From Deinococcus marmoris DSM 12784 (GTDB taxonomy: Bacteria > Deinococcota > Deinococci > Deinococcales > Deinococcaceae), in the NCBI RefSeq assembly GCF_000701405.1, contig NZ_JNIV01000073.1, positions 1-22,466 of the forward strand: a stretch of DNA of 22,466 nt, in the 5' to 3' direction. This document shows positions 13,195-22,466 of this stretch, one piece after another; position 1 is the stretch's first letter; every line of letters begins with the position of its first letter. The translations under genes and the position numbers were made by a program. The notes under the pieces are model-generated. The model had not been told where the DNA came from, ran no database searches, and saw only the letters and a program-made list of their open reading frames with translations.

Positions 13195-14562
13195 TCAGCC
13201 TGCCAGCAGCCGCAGCCGTGTCGGGCAGGGCGCGACAACTTCCTCCACGCCCGCCAGTTCCGCCCAGTCGCGGCGCACGCCTGCCTCGTCGGCGCGGCGT
13301 TCCAGCAGGTATTCCTGAATGCGGGCCATGCTCAGCATACCTTCGGGTAGACGGGCAGCCAGTTCGCCGACTTCTGCCGCATTCCACCCCGGCCAGAAGC
13401 GGCGCAGCATCCCGGCCACCTGGGCGCGGGTGGCGTTGTCGATCAAGAGGTGGCGGTCCGCGCGGCCCGGACGGATCAACGCGGCGTCCAGCCCGGCCAG
13501 ATCGTTGGTGGTCATGAAGGTCACGCGGCCCCCCTCGCCCGCCGCCACGCCGTCCAGCGCGTTCAGCAGCCCGTTGAAGGAGAGTTTGACGCTGGGGGTA
13601 CGCGGCTCGCGGCCCAGGAACACGGCGTCGATGTCTTCAAGCAGCAGCAGCGCGCGGCGCGGCAATTCGCCGAGCAGGGCGGTCAGGCGGTCATCACTCA
13701 GATCGGGGGTAGCGAGGTTCAGCACGCACACGTTCAAACCAAACGCCCCCGCCAGCGCCGACACCAGACTGCTCTTGCCGTTACCGGGGGGGCCGTGCAG
13801 CAGGTAGCCCCGGCGGTAGGGGATGCCCATGCCCGCGTACCACTCACGGTCCTCGAAGAAACTGCCCATATCGGCGTGCAGGTTGTCCAGCAGGCCAGCC
13901 CCATAGATCAGACTTGCCAGTGGGCGGGCGGCGCGGCGTTCTACCAGCTTCCAACCGTGGTACTCGGGCACGTAGATTTCCACGCGCCCGTCGCTGCGGC
14001 CCGCCGTGAAGTCGTAGGCCTCGCGCAGCAGGTCGGTAATCACCGGACGCGCCCCGGACAGCATCCTGAAGGTCAGGCTGTGGGTGAAGCCCAGCCCCCC
14101 CTGGTTCGCGCCCTGCCGCTCGGTGCGCTGCGGGTAGGCCAACATCCAGTGGCCCCGGAAACGCAGCAGCGCCGCGCCGATCAGCGGAACCAGACGGGCG
14201 GTGATCTCGTCGCCGTCGCGGTCCGTGCCGATGGCGACATTGTGCCCGCCCATCTGCTCGTTGAAACGCGTGACCACCCCCAGGTGCCGCAGGTTGCGCC
14301 CCACCGGCTGGGCGGCCAGCCACGCCGCCAGCCACGGAAAGGCCGGATCGTCGCCCTGAATATCCAGCGTGACGGTAAAACGGCGGTCCAGCCGCGAGAG
14401 CAGTTGCGCGGGCAGCGTGCGGGCGTACATGGCCGCCGCGCTCAGCAGGCCGATCAGCAGTCCGCCCTGCGCCAGTTCATTGGTCGCCAGCGTGTGTTGC
14501 ACCGTGCCCAGAAGCTCGGTCCAGAAGGTGTGCAGGATGTTGGAAAGTTCAGTGATGTTCAT
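13195..14562 (-). CDS. BCS1-like membrane-anchored AAA ATPase
   Basis: 455 residues. A single hydrophobic helix at about 33-50 (G-G-L-L-I-G-L-L-S-A-A-A-M) anchors the protein. Residues about 60-240 are a BCS1-N-type domain (W-K-L-V-E-R-R-A-A-R-P-L, then an L-H-A-D-M-G-S-F-F motif). The AAA domain follows: G-Y-L-L-H, Walker A G-P-P-G-N-G-K-S-S (257-265), Walker B L-L-L-L-E-D-I-D (305-312), sensor T-T-N-D-L, and the arginine-finger region I-R-P-G-R-A-D-R. This order matches BCS1, which in mitochondria moves the folded Rieske protein across the inner membrane. The bacterial role is not established; a translocation or quality-control function at the membrane is an inference. Monocistronic, with a terminator behind it. 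A TAGGGT box at 14622-14617 may be the promoter, giving a leader of about 45 nt. Confidence 0.82.
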   Translation of the reverse strand: MNITELSNILHTFWTELLGTVQHTLATNELAQGGLLIGLLSAAAMYARTLPAQLLSRLDRRFTVTLDIQGDDPAFPWLAAWLAAQPVGRNLRHLGVVTRFNEQMGGHNVAIGTDRDGDEITARLVPLIGAALLRFRGHWMLAYPQRTERQGANQGGLGFTHSLTFRMLSGARPVITDLLREAYDFTAGRSDGRVEIYVPEYHGWKLVERRAARPLASLIYGAGLLDNLHADMGSFFEDREWYAGMGIPYRRGYLLHGPPGNGKSSLVSALAGAFGLNVCVLNLATPDLSDDRLTALLGELPRRALLLLEDIDAVFLGREPRTPSVKLSFNGLLNALDGVAAGEGGRVTFMTTNDLAGLDAALIRPGRADRHLLIDNATRAQVAGMLRRFWPGWNAAEVGELAARLPEGMLSMARIQEYLLERRADEAGVRRDWAELAGVEEVVAPCPTRLRLLAG

Positions 14563-14716
14563 GGTCAGGTCCAGGGTCAGAAGATGGAGACGTGGTGCGC
14601 TCTCCTCGCCAGTTACCCTAGAGCTGAGCCTGCCGCCTCCGCCTGTGCCGAATGGCTGAGGCTGGGATGCGCCTGGGAGCTTACCTTTGACCTATTTTCC
14701 GAACTGATCAGGTACG

Positions 14717-14741
14717 AAAAAACCCCTCCATTGCGGAGGGG
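14717..14741 (-). terminator. Terminator of the Crp-family regulator gene
   Basis: Minus strand CCCCTCC-GCAAT-GGAGGGG (14741-14723) followed by six T (14722-14717). It is a perfect 7-bp stem about 48 nt after the stop. Confidence 0.85.
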
Positions 14742-14788
14742 CGGGCTGTCAGCTTTCTTCTGATGAGGTTTCTCTTCTGATTGCCCTG

Positions 14789-15484
14789 CTAGTTGCCCTG
14801 TTCGATGTACGCCTTCAGCGCTTCCATGCGGACGATGATCGGCGCGCGGGCACGCACGATGGCCCCCTCCTGCTTGAGCTTGCCCAGCGAGTGGCTGACC
14901 GTCTCGCGGGTGGCCCCCACCATCCGGGCGATGTCTTCCTGATTGAGTTTCAGGTTCAGCTCGACGCCCTGGCTGTGGGGCCTGCCGAATTCGCGGGCCA
15001 GTCGGTACAGCAGGCTGGCGACGCGCTCCGGGGCGCTGTATGCGCTGACGGTGGCACTCCACGCCTGCGCCTCGAACAGCCGGGCAGCCATCAGGCGAAT
15101 CAGTTTCATGGCCAGATCGGGTTTGCTGCTCAGCAGAGACTGTAACTCGCTGCGGGGCAGCACGATTAAAGTGGTGCGCTCCAGCGCCTCGGCCTGGGTG
15201 GGGCGGCGTTCCTCAGGTTGCAGCAGCAGTTCGCCGAAGGTGTCGTGCTGACCGATCACCCCCAGAATGGCCTCCTTGCCGTTGGGAAACAGTTTGCTGA
15301 TCTTGACCAGCCCACTTTTGACGAAATAAAGCGCGTCGGCAGGGTCGTCCATGCGGTAGACGACCTCACCCGGCCCGTACTGACGGTAGGGGGTCGTGGC
15401 AGCCACCTTTTCCAGCTCTGCCAGTTCGAGGTCGGCAAACAGCTCGGTGCGTTTGAGGTGCCAGACCAGGCTCGGATAATTCAT
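14789..15484 (-). CDS. Crp/Fnr-family transcriptional regulator
   Basis: 231 residues from ATG 15484 (AAGGA upstream; a longer frame exists but lacks a ribosome site and crosses the promoter). Cyclic-nucleotide-binding barrel at about 10-125, with F-G-E85-L-L-L and R94-P-T96 in the positions that grip cAMP in E. coli CRP, so cAMP binding is likely. A long dimer helix (about 125-152) is followed by a C-terminal HTH with Q-E-D-I-A-R-M-V-G-A-T-R-E-T-V-S (182-197); R193-E194 match the CRP residues that read TGTGA half-sites. No Fe-S Cys of FNR. It resembles the D. radiodurans stress regulator DdrI in type, but orthology cannot be verified here. Divergent from the acyl-CoA dehydrogenase gene, which is a natural candidate target. 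Confidence 0.88.
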   Translation of the reverse strand: MNYPSLVWHLKRTELFADLELAELEKVAATTPYRQYGPGEVVYRMDDPADALYFVKSGLVKISKLFPNGKEAILGVIGQHDTFGELLLQPEERRPTQAEALERTTLIVLPRSELQSLLSSKPDLAMKLIRLMAARLFEAQAWSATVSAYSAPERVASLLYRLAREFGRPHSQGVELNLKLNQEDIARMVGATRETVSHSLGKLKQEGAIVRARAPIIVRMEALKAYIEQGN

Positions 15485-15783
15485 GATCCTTCGCAGGATA
15501 CTCGAATTCGGCGGTCCAGGGGGGCGGATGTCCCGTACCGGGCCAGGATGCCGGAGATCAACAGAGGATGAACACGAGGTCATTCCCCCTGTCGCCTTCT
15601 CGGCCTGTCCTGAGCGCCTCCCGGTTCCACTGCCACCTCCCCGTCCATGAAGGGAAGACGGGAGAAATCCGCGTGACTTTTGCTCACAGAAGTTTTATAC
15701 TCGGTCTAAACAACAGTGCCGGGTAATCGTGCCGCAGGGGCATGGGTCCTGCACCGCCGTGTTCTACACACGAAGGAGTCCAC
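15485..15783. promoter_or_regulatory. Divergent control region between crp-type gene and acyl-CoA dehydrogenase
   Basis: Rightward promoter: GTGACT (15673-15678), 17-nt spacer, TATACT (15696-15701), then a leader of about 75 nt with GAAGGAG before ATG 15784. Leftward: TATCCT (minus strand, 15499-15494 region) 10 nt before ATG 15484. An imperfect inverted repeat, CTCCCCGTC (15637-15645) and GACGGGAG (15657-15664), lies just upstream of the rightward -35 and could be an operator. No canonical TGTGA-N6-TCACA site is present. Confidence 0.55.
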
Positions 15784-17619
<1,836 letters not shown>

Positions 17620-17638
17620 GCACTTAGATTTTTGAACG

Positions 17639-17669
17639 GCGCTCACTCCTGCGGGGGTGGGCGCTTTTT
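17639..17669 (+). terminator. Terminator of the acyl-CoA dehydrogenase gene
   Basis: GCGCTCACTCC (17639-17649), loop TGC, GGGGGTGGGCGC (17653-17664; pairs with wobble), followed by TTTTT. Confidence 0.75.
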
Positions 17670-17783
17670 GCTGGATGGGTTTCTGGATGCGGGCGTGGGC
17701 GGCGGCTCCGAAGGACGACGGGGGAGTGGCCCGCACGATGTGAGAAAGCAAATTGAAGAAGGTGGAATGAAGTCCTGGCCTGT

Positions 17784-17789
17784 TACCAT
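17784..17789 (+). promoter_or_regulatory. -10 box (TACCAT) of leaderless HAD hydrolase gene
   Basis: TACCAT is followed by a 7-nt spacer (CCAACCC) and ATG 17797. No ribosome site is present. Confidence 0.55.
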
Positions 17790-17796
17790 CCAACCC

Positions 17797-18471
17797 ATGA
17801 CCCCCACCGTCTTTCTGGATATGAACGAGACGCTGCTGGACCTCTCGGCGCTGGATGGGCTGTTCATGGCGGCCTTTGGCGATCCGGGGGCCAGGAAGCA
17901 GTGGTTTGGCCTGGTGCTGCAACTGGCCCTGACCCACACGGTGCTGGGCGACTACCGCGACTTCCCGGCACTGGGGGGGGCTGCCCTGACCGCGCTGGGC
18001 GAGGCGCGTGGGCAGGACGTGCCAGACAACTTGCCCGGCGACGTGGCAGGAGGAATGCGGATGCTCCCGGCCCATCCCGACACCCGCGAGGGCCTGGAGA
18101 TCCTGCGGGCGGGTGGGGCGCGGCTGGTCTGCCTGACCAACAACCCGCAGGCGGTGCTGGACGCCCAACTGGAGAACGCGGGCTTTGCCGATCTGGTAGA
18201 CGGCGCGGTGTCGGTTGATCCGGGCCGGATGCTCAAGCCGGGGCAGGCGGCCTATGAATACGGCCTGTCACGCACGGGCGCGCACGCCCACGAAAGCTGG
18301 CTGCTGGCAGCGCACGGCTGGGATATCGCGGGGGCAAAAGCGGCGGGACTACACACGGCTTTCGTGGAACGCCCCGGACAGGCCCAGAATCCGCTGATGC
18401 GCGCCGATATTTCCGGGCCACTGCCCACCGTGGCCCGCGCGCTGATCGGACGGCTGGGCGGTCAGGCGTGA
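17797..18471 (+). CDS. HAD-superfamily hydrolase, haloacid dehalogenase type II-like
   Basis: 224 residues from the leaderless ATG 17797. Motif I F-L-D8-M-N-E-T-L-L-D gives the nucleophile Asp. The Asn at +2 instead of Asp argues against a phosphatase and for the dehalogenase branch (D-x-N-E-T-L). Motif II L-T114-N-N, motif III K147 in M-L-K-P-G-Q-A-A-Y, and motif IV A-A-H-G-W-D-I-A-G-A-K (171-181), the dehalogenase-type D-x-x-G-A signature, are all present. R33-K-Q-W can provide the halide/carboxylate contact. The enzyme would hydrolyse 2-haloacids or a related small molecule; the physiological substrate in this organism is unknown. Its stop overlaps the start of the YwbE-family gene (GTGA), so the two are co-translated. 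Confidence 0.82.
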   Translation: MTPTVFLDMNETLLDLSALDGLFMAAFGDPGARKQWFGLVLQLALTHTVLGDYRDFPALGGAALTALGEARGQDVPDNLPGDVAGGMRMLPAHPDTREGLEILRAGGARLVCLTNNPQAVLDAQLENAGFADLVDGAVSVDPGRMLKPGQAAYEYGLSRTGAHAHESWLLAAHGWDIAGAKAAGLHTAFVERPGQAQNPLMRADISGPLPTVARALIGRLGGQA

Positions 18472-18677
18472 GTGTGCCGCCCAGATCGGCCATTCGCCCC
18501 GGCCTGGATGTGGATATCGTTCAGAAGCACCACCAGCGCAGCGGAGAGCTGACGCGCGGCGTGGTGGCGCAACTGTTGACTTCCTCTGCCACGCACCCGC
18601 ACGGCATCAAGGTCCGGCTGACCACGGGCGAGGTGGGGCGCGTTCAGGCACTGGTCAATCCTGAGTCGGGCGGCTGA
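18468..18677 (+). CDS. YwbE-family protein
   Basis: 69 residues from GTG 18468, overlapping the HAD gene stop by 4 nt. The sequence shows I-R-P-G-L-D-V-D-I-V-Q-K, then S-G-E-L-T-R-G-V-V, then the hallmark H-P-H-G-I-K-V-R-L and G-E-V-G-R-V-Q of the YwbE/DUF2196 family. Full length for the family. It is a small beta-rich KOW-like protein of unknown biochemical role found in many bacteria. Coupling to the HAD gene implies co-expression but not a shared pathway. Confidence 0.85.
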   Translation: MSVPPRSAIRPGLDVDIVQKHHQRSGELTRGVVAQLLTSSATHPHGIKVRLTTGEVGRVQALVNPESGG

Positions 18678-18722
18678 GCGAACCAGACAGACGCCCTGAA
18701 GCCCGCTTTCCTTACCTCTGCG

Positions 18723-18962
18723 TTACCCCTTTGTCTGCCGACGGGGCAGCGTGATTCCCAGCCCCAGCAACAGGCCCCCGATCACGGCCAGTGCGTAGGT
18801 GATCAGCACGTTGTTCAGCGGGCTGGGAAAACTGGTGGAGCGGTTGGCGTTGGCGACGGCGTGGAGCTGGTTGATGTCGATGACATCTTTGCCCAGCAAC
18901 AACAGCGACACGACAAAGACCACGAGGCCCAGCGCCACGACGATGCGGGAAACGATTTTCAT
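18723..18962 (-). CDS. Two-helix membrane protein, function unknown
   Basis: 79 residues from ATG 18962, which follows a TAAGAT box (18974-18969) by 6 nt, another leaderless start. Helices at about 5-24 (V-V-A-L-G-L-V-V-F-V-V-S-L-L-L-L) and 51-71 (V-L-I-T-Y-A-L-A-V-I-G-G-L-L-L-G), joined by a polar loop of about 27 residues, end in a basic tail (R-R-Q-T-K-G). No family recognised. Divergent from sucA, with about 115 nt between the starts. Confidence 0.65.
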   Translation of the reverse strand: MKIVSRIVVALGLVVFVVSLLLLGKDVIDINQLHAVANANRSTSFPSPLNNVLITYALAVIGGLLLGLGITLPRRQTKG

Positions 18963-19077
18963 GACCGCATCTTACGGGCTGACGTGTCACCCCGTCAGGA
19001 ACCCCCGCTCCCCCCACTTTGCGGGGGCGTCAGAGGGCACCTTTAGGCGGCGGGGGCGGGGTATGCTGGGAGGCGTT
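18963..19077. promoter_or_regulatory. Divergent promoter region of two-TM gene and sucA, with inverted repeats
   Basis: It contains the TAAGAT box of the leftward gene and, for sucA, TATGCT (19062-19067) 10 nt before ATG with GGGAGG between. Two inverted repeats lie in the middle: CTGACG (18979-18984) with CGTCAG (18993-18998), 8-nt spacer; and CCCCCGC (19002-19008) with GCGGGGG (19021-19027), 12-nt loop and no T run. Either could be an operator. Confidence 0.5.
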
Positions 19078-21927
<2,850 letters not shown>

Positions 21928-21944
21928 ACTGGGGATAAGGAATG

Positions 21945-21980
21945 GGGCCGGAGCGAATGCTGCTTCGGCCCTGTTTCGTT
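21945..21980 (+). terminator. Terminator of sucA
   Basis: GGGCCGGAGC (21945-21954) pairs with GCTTCGGCCC (21962-21971; one wobble), 7-nt loop, followed by TGTTTCGTTTT. Confidence 0.75.
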
Positions 21981-22013
21981 TTGGGTGAATGGGGGCTGAT
22001 TGCGGTTTGACCC

Positions 22014-22145
22014 CTCTGCTTCGCAGCTCTGCGAGTCCGCCCCTCCGGGCCACCTCACCTTAAAATGGAGGCAAGAGTTGCGGAATTGCTCGGCCAGCAG
22101 CGCACTCCTGGCTCCCCTTGAGGGGAGCTGGCGGCGAAGCCGACT
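22014..22145. repeat. Palindromic intergenic repeat (REP-like)
   Basis: A non-coding stretch of about 130 nt. It has related, oppositely oriented GCTTCGC-type arms at its two ends (CTGCTTCGCAGC near 22017; GGCGGCGAAGCCGACTG near 22130) and a perfect hairpin GCTCCCC-TTGA-GGGGAGC at 22111-22128. Sequences of this type recur in many bacterial genomes and are often mis-annotated as small proteins. The repeat ends where the IS630-type element begins. Confidence 0.55.
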
Positions 22146-22146
22146 G

Positions 22147-22466
22147 ATACGGACTCCGATTAAATATTTTACAATATATGCCATGAAGTCCAACGCTTTC
22201 AGTCAACCTCTTCAACATGACGCCGCCGATTTCTGGCAGCTCTTCAAAACCAGCACCTGTGCCGTTCAGCGTCGTAGAGCGCAATTCTTTGCGCTCCTGG
22301 CAGAAGGACGCTCCCTTCCTGACCTGTTAGCGCTCACCCGCTACAGTCGGATGAGCGCTTACACCCTGCTCGCCCGGTATCACGCTCAGGGCCTGGACGG
22401 TCTCGCGGATGCACGACACGGCAATACAGGTGCACCCACGCTGTTAACGCCAGATGAGCAGCAGCG
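22147..22466 (+). mobile_element. Left end of an IS630-family insertion sequence (cut by window edge)
   Basis: An AT-rich end sequence starts around TACGGACTCCGATTAAATA (22149-22167), followed by a transposase gene running off the window. IS630 elements insert at TA, and a TA is present at the junction with the repeat. The true terminal repeat cannot be confirmed without the other end. Confidence 0.55.
22183..22466 (+). CDS. IS630-family transposase, N-terminal part (cut by window edge)
   Basis: Open from ATG 22183 to the window end (94 codons). The ATG at 22178 is not used because it reaches a stop at once. The first 30 residues are polar. Then comes a helix-turn-helix of the IS630/Tc1 type: R-R-A-Q-F-F-A-L-L-A-E-G-R-S-L, then L-A-L-T-R-Y-S-R-M-S-A-Y-T-L-L, then R-Y-H-A-Q-G-L-D-G-L-A-D-A-R. 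The closing G-L-x-G-L-x-D followed by G-x-x-x-L-T-P-D-E-Q is the usual link to the DDE domain, which lies beyond the window. It would bind the element ends. Confidence 0.8.
   Translation, partial: MKSNAFSQPLQHDAADFWQLFKTSTCAVQRRRAQFFALLAEGRSLPDLLALTRYSRMSAYTLLARYHAQGLDGLADARHGNTGAPTLLTPDEQQ

Noticed and set aside
13450..14763. 437-codon plus-strand frame opposite the AAA ATPase
   Set aside because: Antisense to a protein with full Walker A/B motifs; low-complexity Gln/Arg/Ala composition.
15673..15688. CRP-type site GTGA-N7-TCACA at the acyl-CoA dehydrogenase promoter
   Set aside because: Spacing is one nt too long for the standard TGTGA-N6-TCACA site; may be chance, although its location by the Crp-type gene is suggestive.

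Overview
The window looks like chromosomal DNA of a Deinococcus species. GC is high. Many genes have no Shine-Dalgarno sequence; instead a TANNNT -10 box sits 5-7 nt before the start codon, the leaderless pattern known from Deinococcus. The gene set (odhA-type 2-oxoglutarate dehydrogenase, ArgR, CoaBC, Crp-type regulator, YwbE) and the IS4- and IS630-type transposases fit this. The assignment is inferred from sequence reading only; no search was run.

Left part (1 to about 9485) is accessory. It opens with the 3' end of an IS4-family transposase that has cut into the 3' end of an AT-rich orphan gene on the minus strand. Next come a tiny leaderless membrane-protein gene (36 codons) between two near-identical hairpins, then a tightly coupled nine-gene + strand operon (1699-7131). 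The operon encodes an Ig/beta-helix tail-spike-like protein, an HELTH-motif lipoprotein, a secreted protein, a multispanning membrane protein, a membrane-anchored coiled-coil protein (spanin-like), an N-acetylmuramoyl-L-alanine amidase (endolysin), a holin-like protein, a 62-residue protein and a second lipoprotein, ending at a strong terminator. This reads as the tail/lysis end of a prophage or phage-tail-like particle. Two small genes and a membrane diguanylate cyclase follow. At 9439-9485 lies the 3' half of a tRNA-Val(GAC) with the tRNA's terminator still behind it but no proper 5' half, which is how the distal attachment site of a tRNA-integrated element looks.

Right part (about 9486-21975) is housekeeping: a small leaderless membrane protein, a single-domain response regulator, then a minus-strand block (argR, coaBC, an AEC-family transporter, a BCS1-like AAA ATPase, a Crp-family regulator). 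A plus-strand block follows: acyl-CoA dehydrogenase with its own promoter and terminator, a haloacid dehalogenase-type hydrolase overlapping a YwbE-family gene, a minus-strand two-TM protein, and sucA. Arginine control, CoA synthesis, acyl-CoA oxidation and the TCA entry point are neighbours here, but only HAD-ywbE is clearly co-transcribed.

The far right (22014-22466) holds a palindromic intergenic repeat and, immediately after it, the 5' end of an IS630-family transposase that runs off the window.
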